A stretch of DNA of 64,000 bases from Vibrio celticus (GTDB taxonomy: Bacteria; Pseudomonadota; Gammaproteobacteria; Enterobacterales; Vibrionaceae). The DNA is taken from the NCBI RefSeq assembly GCF_024347335.1, contig NZ_AP025463.1:2418001-2482000 (forward strand), in the 5' to 3' direction. Positions 1-9,453 of this stretch are shown piece by piece (the stretch's first letter is position 1; the number at the start of each line of letters is the position of its first letter). The position numbers were made by a program, and so were the translations under genes. The notes under the pieces are model-generated. The model searched no databases. It saw nothing but the letters and a program-made list of their open reading frames with translations, and was not told the origin of the DNA.

Positions 1-1114
1 GCCAAACAACGTATTCGTACACGGCTACGTAACAGTGAACGGTGCGAAGATGTCTAAGTCGAAAGGCACATTCATCAAAGCAAGCACGTACCTAAACCAC
101 TTAGACCCTGAGTGTCTACGTTACTACTACGCTGCGAAACTAAACAGCCGCATCGATGACTTAGATCTTAACCTTGAAGACTTCACTCAACGTGTAAACG
201 CTGACGTAGTAAACAAGATTGTTAACCTAGCTTCTCGTAACGCTGGCTTCATTACTAAGCGTTTTGAAGGCAAGCTAGCTGCTGAATTTGCAGAGCCTGA
301 GCTATACAACGAATTCGTTGCTGCTGCTGAGCGTATCGGTGAGCTATACGAAACTCGTGAATTCAGCCGTGCTATCCGTGAAATCACTGCACTAGCGGAT
401 AAAGCTAACCAGTACATCGACGAAAAAGCACCTTGGGTTCTTGCAAAAGAAGAAGGCAAAGAAGCTGAGCTTCAACAAGTTTCTTCTGTAGGTATTAACC
501 TATTCCGCATACTGATGGCTTACCTGAAACCAGTGATGCCAGAGCTTGCCGCTCGCACTGAAGCTTTCCTAAACGAAGAGCTAACGTGGGAAGCGATTGC
601 TACTCCGCTAACTGATCACGAGATCACTAAGTTCAAAGCGCTATTCAACCGTATTGACCCTAAGAAAGTGGAAGCCATGGTTGAGTCTTCTAAAGAAGAT
701 GCAGCCGCTGAAGCAGCAGCGAAAGAAAAAGCAGAAGCTGAAAAAGAACAAGCAAGCCAAACTGAGCTAGACAAAGAGCCAATCGCAGACGAGATTGAGT
801 TCGATGCCTTTGCTGCAGTAGACATGCGTATTGCTCGTATCATCTCTTGTGAAGAAGTACCAAAAGCGAACAAACTACTGAAGTTCCAACTGGACATCGG
901 TGGTGAGACTCGCCAAGTATTCTCTGGTATCAAATCAGCATACAAACCTGAAGAGCTAGAAGGCAAGCTAACTGTAATGGTAGCAAACCTAAAACCTCGT
1001 AAGATGAAGTTTGGTATGTCTGAAGGCATGATCCTAGCAGCGGGTCCTGGCGGCAGCGACCTATGGATCCTTGAGCCACACGAAGGTGCTCAACCTGGTA
1101 TGCGTGTAATGTAA
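1..1114 (+). CDS. metG: Methionyl-tRNA synthetase, C-terminal part
   Basis: Charges tRNA-Met with methionine in the cytoplasm. The reading frame is open from base 2, so the true start lies before the window; about 370 C-terminal residues are visible. The class I signature loop KMSKSKG appears within the first 20 visible codons, followed by the helical anticodon-binding domain. An Ala/Glu-rich linker (around base 700-770) leads to a C-terminal OB-fold tRNA-binding domain (IEFDAFAAVDMRIARI, then VFSGI), as in the long dimeric MetG of enteric bacteria. Nothing looks damaged. The stop is followed by a candidate terminator. Identification is firm; only the N-terminal Rossmann part is missing. Confidence 0.97.
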   Translation, partial: PNNVFVHGYVTVNGAKMSKSKGTFIKASTYLNHLDPECLRYYYAAKLNSRIDDLDLNLEDFTQRVNADVVNKIVNLASRNAGFITKRFEGKLAAEFAEPELYNEFVAAAERIGELYETREFSRAIREITALADKANQYIDEKAPWVLAKEEGKEAELQQVSSVGINLFRILMAYLKPVMPELAARTEAFLNEELTWEAIATPLTDHEITKFKALFNRIDPKKVEAMVESSKEDAAAEAAAKEKAEAEKEQASQTELDKEPIADEIEFDAFAAVDMRIARIISCEEVPKANKLLKFQLDIGGETRQVFSGIKSAYKPEELEGKLTVMVANLKPRKMKFGMSEGMILAAGPGGSDLWILEPHEGAQPGMRVM

Positions 1115-1149
1115 TTCTAGCTCCTGTCAGATAACAAGCACTCATCACT

Positions 1150-1204
1150 AAATCCCTAATGCATTTTGACTTGAAAGAGTGAATCAGCATTGGGGATTTT
1201 TTAT
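1150..1204 (+). terminator. Candidate metG terminator
   Basis: Arms AAATCCCTAATGC and GCATTGGGGATTT are nearly complementary, with a roughly 24-nt loop, and run into a T tract. It sits 35 bases after the metG stop. The long loop lowers confidence. Confidence 0.6.
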
Positions 1205-1334
1205 ATCTACCGAAAATTAGCGTTCTCTGTTAGAGTCGCCGTCAACTATGCTATGTAGAGTAGAAATTGGTTCGTCGAAAAAAATAGGCGAAACCAGCAC
1301 CTCTTTACTCTAAAACCCTTTTTAGGAATTCCCA

Positions 1335-1814
1335 GTGACTAACAACGAAATCTTGCGTCGTATTCAACACGCACTAAACCTTAAAAATGCACAAATCATC
1401 AAAGCTATCGAACAAGCTGATGTGACCGTTGCTCATGACCAAGTGATAAACTGGCTAAAAGACGACAACGACAAGTCATGCTCTAAGATGAAAGATAAAG
1501 AGTTAGCGGTATTCCTAAATGGTTTCATCAACTTTAAGCGTGGCAAAAAAGAAGGCGAGCAACCTAAACCTGAAGTTGCACTTACCAACAACATGATCTT
1601 CATGAAGCTTCGTATCGCATTAAACATGAAAGCAGAAGATGTTTTGGACGTACTAGAAGTGGTTGGCATTAGCTTGAGCAAGTACGAAATCGGCGCTTAC
1701 TTCCGCAAGCCAGAAAACAAAAACTACAAAGTGTGTGAAGACCAACTACTTTGCGATTTTCTAAACGGTGTGCAATTTACCAACCGTCCAGACTCAGAAG
1801 AGTTTGCGGGGTAA
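1335..1814 (+). CDS. DUF1456 family protein (YehS-like)
   Basis: A 159-residue soluble protein built of two similar halves, each beginning with a stretch like NNEILRRIQHALNLKNAQII (residues about 3-22) and NNMIFMKLRIALNMKAEDVL (about 85-104). This duplicated layout is typical of the DUF1456/YehS family, whose biochemical role I do not know. The start is GTG, chosen because TAGGAA lies about 7 bases upstream and there is no ATG nearby that keeps the first repeat intact. It has its own intergenic region after metG and ends at a strong bidirectional terminator shared with fadR. Family assignment is likely; function is unknown. Confidence 0.85.
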   Translation: MTNNEILRRIQHALNLKNAQIIKAIEQADVTVAHDQVINWLKDDNDKSCSKMKDKELAVFLNGFINFKRGKKEGEQPKPEVALTNNMIFMKLRIALNMKAEDVLDVLEVVGISLSKYEIGAYFRKPENKNYKVCEDQLLCDFLNGVQFTNRPDSEEFAG

Positions 1815-1916
1815 GTTACTATCCTAGATAAATTTTAAGTCGCTACACATAGATAAATTACTCGTCATAGGTAAGTAACTGACTCACGGATAATTTTCTA
1901 GCAACGACAGATAAAT

Positions 1917-1955
1917 AAAAAGCGGCGAGATAATTGACTTATCTCGCCGCTTTTT
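1917..1955. terminator. Bidirectional terminator between DUF1456 gene and fadR
   Basis: A long perfect hairpin, AAAAAGCGGCGAGATAA / TTATCTCGCCGCTTTTT with a 5-nt loop, flanked by A and T runs so that it can end transcripts from both convergent genes. Confidence 0.9.
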
Positions 1956-2006
1956 CGTTTTCTTTACGTCACCGACTAAACAGGAACAACACTAGAAACC
2001 TATGGC

Positions 2007-2846
2007 TTAGCTGTCGTCTTCAGTGAAGTTCGTTGGTAATGTCGTTTTCATTTCATTCCAAACTTGTGCACTTGCGATGCCGTAGTTACGAATCACTAAT
2101 GGCAAGTTTTCACGTTGGCCGCTCTCGCAGATAATGAACAACTCTTTATAGAAGTCCATCGCCAAGCGTCGAGCTTCTGGGTTAGAGAAGTAGTAACTGC
2201 CAATTCGGTCATACAATTTACGCACACCATTAAAAATCAGGCCATAGATTTGGTTGCCTGAATGGAATGCCAGGCGTTGGAAAAGCATGTAGTCATAAAA
2301 GTTAAAAGTCTTCGCGATTAGTATCGTCTGACGTTTCGCTTCATCTTTTTCTACATCTTCTTTCACTGATTGTTTGATCTTATCAGCATAAGGTGAAGAC
2401 TCTAAAAACTCGTCCCACGTTGGTGCCGCAAGTAGCGCTTCGCAAGATTCAATCACATTACTGATCGTACGCTCTGAAGCTTCTTTATTTGATTTGAATG
2501 CGTAACGCATAAAGATAGGGCTGATATTCGTTCGAGCAGCAAGCAAGTCTTCTACCATCTTACTTGCATTATCCACGTCCAACGTCATCAATGTATCGAG
2601 AATATGAAGACCTGAGGTTTCCATAAACTGATTAACTTTCGTTGGCTTGCCATGTTGGATTGTCAACCAACCATCACGTGCAAGACGCTGAAGTACTTCA
2701 CGAAGCGTAGTCCGTGTAACGCCAATCAGCTCGGAAAGCTCACGCTCTGCTGGCAAGATAGAACCTGGAGGGAAACGGCCATTCCAAATACTTTCAATAA
2801 TATACTTCTCTGCAAATCCTGCCGGGCTCTTCGCCTTAATGACCAT
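2007..2846 (-). CDS. fadR: Fatty acid metabolism regulator FadR
   Basis: A GntR-family transcription factor that binds acyl-CoA, represses beta-oxidation genes and activates unsaturated fatty acid synthesis genes. The N-terminal winged helix is at residues about 10-75 (PAERELSELIGVTRTTLREV is the recognition part). The rest is the all-helical FadR ligand-binding domain. At 279 residues it is about 40 longer than the E. coli protein. The extra stretch, roughly residues 135-175 and rich in Lys/Glu, matches the insertion known in Vibrio FadR that enlarges ligand binding. It is divergent from nhaB, as in other gammaproteobacteria. Confidence 0.95.
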   Translation of the reverse strand: MVIKAKSPAGFAEKYIIESIWNGRFPPGSILPAERELSELIGVTRTTLREVLQRLARDGWLTIQHGKPTKVNQFMETSGLHILDTLMTLDVDNASKMVEDLLAARTNISPIFMRYAFKSNKEASERTISNVIESCEALLAAPTWDEFLESSPYADKIKQSVKEDVEKDEAKRQTILIAKTFNFYDYMLFQRLAFHSGNQIYGLIFNGVRKLYDRIGSYYFSNPEARRLAMDFYKELFIICESGQRENLPLVIRNYGIASAQVWNEMKTTLPTNFTEDDS

Positions 2847-3483
2847 CTACACTTCAATCCAATTTAATTATTCTGTTTTAATTTACTCATCATACCACTA
2901 GTCACACCTAGCGGAAACACCCTCAAAAGTTTTACTCCCCCAAAACACGAGTAGAGTTAAAACTCTAAAGTTCAGCACACGTTTGCAACTTAGCTTTAGA
3001 AAGCAAGCAACTACAAACCACCATTTCAACAAATTATTAACACAACAAATTTCCTTTTAAATCAATGATGTTGGTCATATTTTTAAAACCACTAAATTGC
3101 AATGTTAAGTTGTAATAATCATATATAAACCGCTTCTATCATGTAAATTTCAATCATTTCGCTCAAATATTGATTCTAGTCGGTTTTTATCACATTTTAA
3201 GTGGTATGCTTGCGCTACTTTGATCGCGTTTCTCGATAAAAAAGGGGTATTTTTAGTGCAGCAGGGCTTTTCCTGTTGACTAAATGTTATCTAAGAGTAG
3301 AGTTGCGCTCAAAAATTAGCAGTGCTTGAGTTTCTAAGGGAGTGACTTGGCAAGACCACAGAACATTACATGGAATGTAGTTTTTCTAAGTCACTGTTAG
3401 TTATGTGTTTTAACAAATACATAACTCGATTCTCAAATGTTGTATTGCTTGTCTATTCATAATCAACATAAAAGAGTATTAAC
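2847..3483. promoter_or_regulatory. fadR/nhaB divergent intergenic region
   Basis: 637 bases without a gene. The left part (2850-3200) is AT-rich and should hold the fadR promoter. A possible extended -10 (TGGTATGCT, near 3202) points toward nhaB. From about 3255 to 3425 the nhaB side contains several successive inverted repeats, described separately. I saw no convincing FadR box. Confidence 0.5.
3255..3426 (+). promoter_or_regulatory. Structured 5' leader of nhaB (candidate cis-regulatory RNA)
   Basis: Successive stems can be drawn on the + strand: CAGCAGG/CCTGTTG near 3259-3279; CTCAA/TTGAG at about 3308-3331; AGTGACTT (3341-3348) with AAGTCACT (3388-3395), enclosing ACATT/AATGT; and GTTATGT (3400-3406) with ACATAAC (3419-3425). 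They end about 60 bases before the nhaB ATG. No known riboswitch class was recognised. Confidence 0.4.
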
Positions 3484-5076
3484 ATGCCGATGTCTCTCGG
3501 AAACGCTTTTATCAAGAACTTCCTTGGTAAGGCTCCTGATTGGTATAAACTTGCCATCATTTCCTTTTTAATCATCAACCCGTTTGTTTTCTTCCTAGTT
3601 GACCCATTTGTTGCGGGCTGGCTATTGGTGGTTGAGTTTATTTTCACGCTAGCTATGGCGCTAAAATGCTACCCTCTTCAACCTGGTGGTTTATTAGCAA
3701 TTCAAGCCATCGCCATTGGTATGACCAAGCCTGAAATGGTTTATCACGAGCTACAAGCAAACCTTCCTGTATTACTCTTATTGGTGTTCATGGTTGCTGG
3801 TATCTACTTCATGAAAGAACTGCTTCTGTTCATTTTCACGAAGATACTGCTCGGCATCCAGTCCAAAGTTTTACTCTCTATTGCGTTTTGTGTTGCCGCT
3901 GCTTTCTTGTCTGCCTTCCTAGATGCACTGACAGTAATCGCGGTCGTTATTAGCGTTGCAGTTGGCTTCTACTCTATCTACCACAAAGTAGCATCAGGTA
4001 AAGGCACAACGTCTGCGCACGATCATACTCATGATGAAGAGATCTCCGAACTAACACGTGATGATTTAGAAAACTACCGCGCTTTCTTACGTTCACTGCT
4101 TATGCACGCTGGTGTTGGTACCGCGTTAGGTGGTGTAATGACTATGGTAGGCGAACCGCAAAACCTAGTAATTGCTAAACAAGCAGGTTGGGAATTCGGT
4201 GAGTTTATTATCCGTATGCTACCAGTAACACTGCCTGTATTCGTCTGCGGTATTCTAACTTGTGCGCTTGTAGAGAAATTCAAAGTGTTCGGCTACGGTG
4301 CAAAATTGCCAAATAACGTTCGCCAAATCTTAGTTGAGTTCGACAACAAAGAACGAGCAAATCGTACCAAGCAAGACGTTGCAAAACTATGGGTTCAAGG
4401 TGCAATCGCAGTTTGGCTTATTGTAGGCTTGGCGCTTCACGTCGCTGAAGTGGGTTTGATCGGTCTTTCAGTTATTATTTTAGCAACGGCATTTACTGGC
4501 GTTATCGAAGAGCATTCAATGGGTAAAGCCTTTGAAGAAGCGCTACCATTTACAGCACTTCTGGCTGTCTTCTTCGCTGTAGTTGCGGTAATCATCGACC
4601 AATCACTATTTAAGCCAGTGATCGATGCAGTACTTCACGTTGAAGATAAAGGCGCACAGTTAGCCCTCTTCTATGTAGCCAACGGTATCTTATCGATGGT
4701 TTCGGATAACGTGTTCGTAGGTACGGTTTACATCAACGAAGTGAAAACTGCTTTGGTTGAAGGCATCATAACTCGTGACCAATTTGACTTACTTGCTGTT
4801 GCTATCAACACAGGTACTAACTTACCTTCGGTTGCTACACCAAACGGCCAAGCTGCATTCCTATTCCTATTAACATCAGCACTTGCTCCGTTAATTCGAC
4901 TGTCTTATGGCCGCATGGTCATCATGGCTCTGCCATATACTATCGTGTTGGCACTGGTTGGCCTTGCCGGTATTGTGTTCTTCGTTGAACCAATGACAGC
5001 ATGGTTTTATGATGCAGGTTGGATTATTCACCGAACTGGTGAAGTCATTGCTCCAGTTATCTCTGGCGGTCACTAA
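3484..5076 (+). CDS. nhaB: Na+/H+ antiporter NhaB
   Basis: An inner-membrane antiporter that exports Na+ in exchange for H+, important for pH and sodium homeostasis in marine bacteria. The 530-residue length fits NhaB. Many hydrophobic segments span the protein, with a charged and His-rich cytoplasmic loop (HDHTHDEE, near residue 180) and family-typical stretches such as GEPQNLVIAKQAGWEF and the late NTGTNLPSVATPNGQAAFLF motif. The ATG at 3484 has an AAGAG ribosome-binding site. It is divergent from fadR and followed by a terminator, then dsbB. The leader suggests post-transcriptional control. Confidence 0.95.
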   Translation: MPMSLGNAFIKNFLGKAPDWYKLAIISFLIINPFVFFLVDPFVAGWLLVVEFIFTLAMALKCYPLQPGGLLAIQAIAIGMTKPEMVYHELQANLPVLLLLVFMVAGIYFMKELLLFIFTKILLGIQSKVLLSIAFCVAAAFLSAFLDALTVIAVVISVAVGFYSIYHKVASGKGTTSAHDHTHDEEISELTRDDLENYRAFLRSLLMHAGVGTALGGVMTMVGEPQNLVIAKQAGWEFGEFIIRMLPVTLPVFVCGILTCALVEKFKVFGYGAKLPNNVRQILVEFDNKERANRTKQDVAKLWVQGAIAVWLIVGLALHVAEVGLIGLSVIILATAFTGVIEEHSMGKAFEEALPFTALLAVFFAVVAVIIDQSLFKPVIDAVLHVEDKGAQLALFYVANGILSMVSDNVFVGTVYINEVKTALVEGIITRDQFDLLAVAINTGTNLPSVATPNGQAAFLFLLTSALAPLIRLSYGRMVIMALPYTIVLALVGLAGIVFFVEPMTAWFYDAGWIIHRTGEVIAPVISGGH

Positions 5077-5156
5077 GCTAAACACTGTGTCAAAAACCAC
5101 AACAAGTATAACTAACTAATCAAAAATATTAGTTGATTAGGAAACTTATCCAAGAT

Positions 5157-5186
5157 AAAAAGCTCTGAGTATTCAGGGCTTTTTTA
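5157..5186 (+). terminator. nhaB terminator
   Basis: AAAAGCTCTGAGTATTCAGG then GCTTTTTTA: a stem of about 11 pairs with one mismatch, followed by a T run, 80 bases after the nhaB stop and directly before dsbB. Confidence 0.75.
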
Positions 5187-5208
5187 TTTTATAGACAGGA
5201 TTAAATTC

Positions 5209-5733
5209 GTGAATTTTTTTATAATGCTCAAAGACTTCTCTAAGGGACGTTTATCTTGGCTTTTATTGCTGGCTTTTATTGTATTTTTTGAAGCATGCGC
5301 TCTCTTCTTTCAGCATGTGATGATGCTTGGCCCTTGTGTAATGTGTATCTATGAGCGCGTTGCTATGCTTGCTATCGGCGTCGCGGCAATCATTGGCGCT
5401 GTTGCTCCTAATAACCCAGTATCACGCTGGCTAGGCCTTGCTGGTTGGGGATTTGGTGCTTATAAAGGTTTAATGCTTGCGTTAGAGCACGTTGACTACC
5501 AGTTTAATCCGTCTCCTTTCGCTACCTGTGATTTATTCGTAACCTTCCCTAGTTGGGCACCATTAAACCAATGGGCCCCGTGGATGTTCGAAGCTTACGG
5601 CGACTGCAGTAAAGTCGTTTGGCAACTCTTAGACCTGTCGATGCCTCAATGGCTAGTGATTATCTTTGCCGGTAACTTAATTGCTTGTGGTTTTGTTATC
5701 ATTTCTCAATTTTTCAAATCGAAAAACGACTAA
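5209..5733 (+). CDS. dsbB: Disulfide bond formation protein DsbB
   Basis: An inner-membrane quinone reductase that reoxidises DsbA and passes electrons to ubiquinone. There are four membrane helices in 174 residues. The first periplasmic cysteine pair is in GPCVMCIYER (about residues 43-52) and the second loop has cysteines in FATCDLF and YGDCSK (about 104 and 130), so both redox pairs are intact. The GTG start at 5209 is preferred over the ATG 15 bases later because ACAGGA lies 8 bases before the GTG. It follows the nhaB terminator, as is common in vibrios. Confidence 0.95.
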   Translation: MNFFIMLKDFSKGRLSWLLLLAFIVFFEACALFFQHVMMLGPCVMCIYERVAMLAIGVAAIIGAVAPNNPVSRWLGLAGWGFGAYKGLMLALEHVDYQFNPSPFATCDLFVTFPSWAPLNQWAPWMFEAYGDCSKVVWQLLDLSMPQWLVIIFAGNLIACGFVIISQFFKSKND

Positions 5734-5754
5734 TACAGACCTTTAAAATAGAAC

Positions 5755-5784
5755 AAAAAAGTCGACTACAAGGTCGACTTTTTT
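5755..5784. terminator. Bidirectional terminator after dsbB
   Basis: A perfect hairpin, AAAAAAGTCGAC / GTCGACTTTTTT with loop TACAAG, between the convergent dsbB and the YecA-like gene. Confidence 0.9.
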
Positions 5785-5855
5785 ATCGCTTAAGCTTTTC
5801 ATCACTTAAAGGAAGTTAACTACTCACTCAAGCTGAGTTACTCAACAAGCCGTGA

Positions 5856-6476
5856 TTAGCTGTTTTTGCCACAGCACTGCTTAAACTTTTTGCCACTTTC
5901 ACATGGGCAAGGGTCGTTACGACCAATACCTTTGAATGGGTTCACGCTCTGCGATTTATTGCCTAACATAGCTTCATCAGCCGCCAATGCCACCTCTGAA
6001 ATCATTAGATCAACCTGCCCCACTAAATCTTGAAGTGATGGTGGGTTTTCAAGCCCAGCCGCAATCATTTGCTGCTGAGTTTGTTCTTCATCAATCGCTA
6101 ACATGAGAGTTGTTAGGAGCGCTTGTAACATACGCAGAGTGCCATCAGCCATCGTCACTGTTTGCCATTGCTCTTCCACAGTAGGCCAAACCATCATAAA
6201 ACCTTCAGCGAAATCGGCGAACTGCTCATTAAAATCGCCATCAGCCAACACATCAGTCAGTAAATATTCATTACGCTGAATTAGATTATGTTGACGGTTA
6301 ATTTGCTCAGTCACCATTGAAACCAATTCTTTGCCAGCTTCAGGAGCAATGACAGCCAGCCACGCTTCTGGATCTAATGGCTTAGTCGCAAGGTTAGAAG
6401 CAAGAATTGCCCCTTCGATAAATTGAGGAGTAATGTCAGTCGTAGATTCAGGTAAGTTTAATAATTGATATGTCAT
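5856..6476 (-). CDS. YecA/UPF0149 family protein with SEC-C motif
   Basis: A 206-residue cytoplasmic protein. Residues about 1-170 match the helical UPF0149 (YgfB/YecA) domain. The C-terminus carries a SEC-C zinc-binding motif, GRNDPCPCESGKKFKQCCG (about residues 185-203), like that at the tail of SecA. The E. coli relative YecA is of similar length and has been linked to ribosome and nascent-chain interaction; that role is inferred here. It is a single gene between two outward-facing neighbours, with dusC divergent from it. Confidence 0.85.
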   Translation of the reverse strand: MTYQLLNLPESTTDITPQFIEGAILASNLATKPLDPEAWLAVIAPEAGKELVSMVTEQINRQHNLIQRNEYLLTDVLADGDFNEQFADFAEGFMMVWPTVEEQWQTVTMADGTLRMLQALLTTLMLAIDEEQTQQQMIAAGLENPPSLQDLVGQVDLMISEVALAADEAMLGNKSQSVNPFKGIGRNDPCPCESGKKFKQCCGKNS

Positions 6477-6652
6477 GAAAGCTCTATTTATTAGATCATT
6501 TATCCCATTATAACGTTATCAGGCTTAACCTGTCGCTATTAACCGCTGAAGCCGTTATGCCGACACCTACTACACGCATAGTGACATCTCTATGATCAAA
6601 CCGTACAATCACGCCTCTTAATTTTCGATACACTCAGTTTCGGTAGAGCAAT

Positions 6653-7609
6653 ATGCGAGTAATACTTGGCCCTATGGAGGGCGTTCTAGATCACCTAATG
6701 CGTGAAATTCTTACAGAGATCAATGATTACGATCTCTGTGTCACAGAATTTGTGCGTATCGTTGATCAACTTCTTCCCCCGCATGTTTTCCACCGTATTT
6801 GTCCAGAATTACTTCAGGGCTCTCAAACCATGTCTGGTGTGCCTGTCCATGTTCAGCTACTGGGTCAACATCCTAAATGGATGGCAGAGAATGCTATTCA
6901 AGCAGCAAATCTTGGCGCGAAAGGGATCGATCTAAACTTCGGTTGTCCAGCCAAAGCGGTAAACAAAAGTAATGGTGGGGCTTCATTGCTCAAAGAGCCA
7001 GAACTTATTTACCAAGTAGTAAAAGCATGCAGAGAAGCAGTGCCTGAGCATATTCCCGTTTCAGCTAAAATTCGCTTGGGTTGGGAGCACCCGGATGAGT
7101 GCTTTGAGATTGTCGACGCTATCGAACAAGCGAAAGCGGATGAACTGACTGTACATGCTCGTACCAAAGTTGGCGGCTACAAAGCCAGCGAAATCAAATG
7201 GGATTACATCAATCAAATAAGAGAGCGGACCTCTTTACCGTTGATTGCGAATGGAGAAATTTGGAACTATCAAGATGGTCAAGATTGCATAGAAGCAACA
7301 GGCGTCGATTCATTGATGGTCTGCCGTGGTGCTTTCAATATTCCAAACCTTGGCAACGTCGTTAAGCACAACCACCAAAAAATGCCGTGGGATAAAGTCA
7401 TTGAACTTTTGCTGCGCTATTCAGAGTTTCAAATCAAAGGGGACAAAGGCATGTACTACCCCAATAGAGTGAAGCAGTGGTTTGTTTATCTAAGTAAAGG
7501 CTACCCTGAAGCAAACGAACTGTTTAAAGAAATTCGTACTTTCAAGAAGGCGCCGCCGATTGTAGAACGCCTTCAGCGTTATCAAGAAGAACGCCGCCAA
7601 CCTGTTTAA
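6653..7609 (+). CDS. dusC: tRNA-dihydrouridine(16) synthase DusC
   Basis: A flavoenzyme that reduces uridine 16 in the D-loop of tRNA, using NADPH. The 318-residue length fits DusC. A TIM barrel starts with GPMEGVLDHLMR (FMN-binding start). The catalytic cysteine is in LNFGCPAKAVNKSNGG (near residue 98), AKIRLGW is at about 142-148, and HARTKVGGYKA supplies conserved FMN/tRNA contacts. The GVLD start and the overall length favour DusC over DusA or DusB. It stands alone, divergent from the YecA-like gene. Confidence 0.93.
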   Translation: MRVILGPMEGVLDHLMREILTEINDYDLCVTEFVRIVDQLLPPHVFHRICPELLQGSQTMSGVPVHVQLLGQHPKWMAENAIQAANLGAKGIDLNFGCPAKAVNKSNGGASLLKEPELIYQVVKACREAVPEHIPVSAKIRLGWEHPDECFEIVDAIEQAKADELTVHARTKVGGYKASEIKWDYINQIRERTSLPLIANGEIWNYQDGQDCIEATGVDSLMVCRGAFNIPNLGNVVKHNHQKMPWDKVIELLLRYSEFQIKGDKGMYYPNRVKQWFVYLSKGYPEANELFKEIRTFKKAPPIVERLQRYQEERRQPV

Positions 7610-7734
7610 GATTATGTTTAGGGTTAACCCCTAACGATACAAACGTGTTTACGGGTGCAAATAAGCTTCGCTTGGTAGACACGTTGGCTCTTCCCTCTTT
7701 CATTTTCATACAAAGCATCGATTCAATAACGTGG

Positions 7735-9201
7735 TTAAAATTTAAGACGGTCTTTGCCCGTCGTCTTAGCCACGTACAGCTTTTCATCGGCGTACTTAAA
7801 TATCTCATCGAAGTTAAGTTTACTTTGCTCAGTTTCAACAATGCAGACACCGCCAGACACCGTAAACCCATTTGGAATAATGTCGGCTGAAGTGGTACAA
7901 ATCGCATTCTTCACGCGCTCTAATGTTCTCATCAGAGTTTCACAATCTTCGCCTTTCATGTAAACGACAAACTCTTCACCGCCAAACCGTGCTGCAACGT
8001 CACTGCTTCGAATACTGTTGCTGATCTGACGCGACATATAACGGATCACATCGTCACCCTTATCGTGGCCGTAGGTGTCGTTAATTGACTTGAAATCATC
8101 GATATCGAAGACGGTTAAAGCAAACAGTTGATCGTGCTCTACGCTGCGCCAGAACGCTTCTAAGCCACGACGATTCAATAACCCTGTCATAGGGTCTTTG
8201 GCTGCGAGATCTTTGAAGTAGCCACGTTCAATATTGGAATTAACGTAGAAAAAGATAGTTACAGAGAACAGATACACAATGATGGCAACAATAAGGCTGT
8301 CTTTCTCATAGACGAAAAAGTGCTCAACCTCTTTCGCGATGTCTAATTCGTAATACATCGCATGGTGAGACGAGACACCATCCAGTTTGATCTCGTGATA
8401 AAAAGCCGCAGAATCTACCGGAGTCGCTAAAGTGGTATCAATGATATCGATCCGACCTGCAAGATGCTCATTCGAGTTTGCGAGCAGCTTGTCAGCATTA
8501 ATATCCACCGACAGCATCCCTTGGTGAACACCTTTATGGAATACAGGGATCGTCATACTGATTATACGGTCAAGGGAATCAAAACGATAACCAGGGCCTG
8601 TTAGTGTTAATTGTTCTGGATTGTTGGCTGTTTTTTGCCAATAGGGACGACTTTTTATGGTCGAAAGCAATTCCTTGCTCAGTTTCTTAGCAAAGCCTTC
8701 AGGCGACGAGATCACATAGCCGCTCGTATCAATAAAGTGCACGCCGGCATGGTATTCATCAAGCTGGGATAAAAATGAAAGAATAGGAGCTAACGCTATT
8801 TTTTCTGACGCGCTCTTATAACTATCACTGCTTTCAGAACAAAGAGACTCTTGACCGATTAGCATATAGTCGATATCGACAGAGGGAATGTCTGAGGTTT
8901 TACCATCAGCGAGAAGTAACACGTCGATCGGCCAAATTTGGCAAAGGCCATCCACAACTTGTTTGTTGTGATCAAGAAAGAGAGGGTTTCCTGATTTGTA
9001 GTAATTTGAGAAGCTGTAATCTAGGGCTGTCACCACTTTTGTGGTTCTTTTGAACACCTCTTCAATACGATGAAACTCACTACTGATATCTTTTTCTACC
9101 GCGTCAAAATGATTCTTTCCTATTAGGCCAAGTAACATCGCGGCGATCACAGCGGGAAACCCGAAGACAAAGGTTAGGCTAAAGTGCCTATTTACTCTCA
9201 T
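7735..9201 (-). CDS. Membrane-bound diguanylate cyclase (GGDEF domain)
   Basis: Predicted to make cyclic-di-GMP. An N-terminal membrane helix (about residues 8-25) is followed by a roughly 270-residue periplasmic sensor region with no family I can name (Cache-like by layout). A second helix at about 300-320 leads to a C-terminal GGDEF domain with the active-site motif RFGGEEF. An RSSD product-inhibition I-site lies five residues before GGEEF, so the enzyme should be active and feedback-inhibited. No EAL domain is present. It is convergent with dusC. The ligand is unknown. Confidence 0.9.
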   Translation of the reverse strand: MRVNRHFSLTFVFGFPAVIAAMLLGLIGKNHFDAVEKDISSEFHRIEEVFKRTTKVVTALDYSFSNYYKSGNPLFLDHNKQVVDGLCQIWPIDVLLLADGKTSDIPSVDIDYMLIGQESLCSESSDSYKSASEKIALAPILSFLSQLDEYHAGVHFIDTSGYVISSPEGFAKKLSKELLSTIKSRPYWQKTANNPEQLTLTGPGYRFDSLDRIISMTIPVFHKGVHQGMLSVDINADKLLANSNEHLAGRIDIIDTTLATPVDSAAFYHEIKLDGVSSHHAMYYELDIAKEVEHFFVYEKDSLIVAIIVYLFSVTIFFYVNSNIERGYFKDLAAKDPMTGLLNRRGLEAFWRSVEHDQLFALTVFDIDDFKSINDTYGHDKGDDVIRYMSRQISNSIRSSDVAARFGGEEFVVYMKGEDCETLMRTLERVKNAICTTSADIIPNGFTVSGGVCIVETEQSKLNFDEIFKYADEKLYVAKTTGKDRLKF

Positions 9202-9453
9202 ATAATGTGCTCTTAGCGTTCAGCTATTTTCATTTGCCCCATTAATATTATTACATTAATCGGCAATTCGCTCGACGTAAAATAATGTAAATTGATATTA
9301 ACGACACACCTAACGGTCAAATAACCGCTTACAAATGAATAAAATAGAGAAGCACCAACATAGAGAGCAGGTTAGTTCTGTTATCTGAGCCCATTTCAAT
9401 GCTGTTAATAATATGACTTATGGCCTATTAGCTCACCTAACACCAAACTCAAT

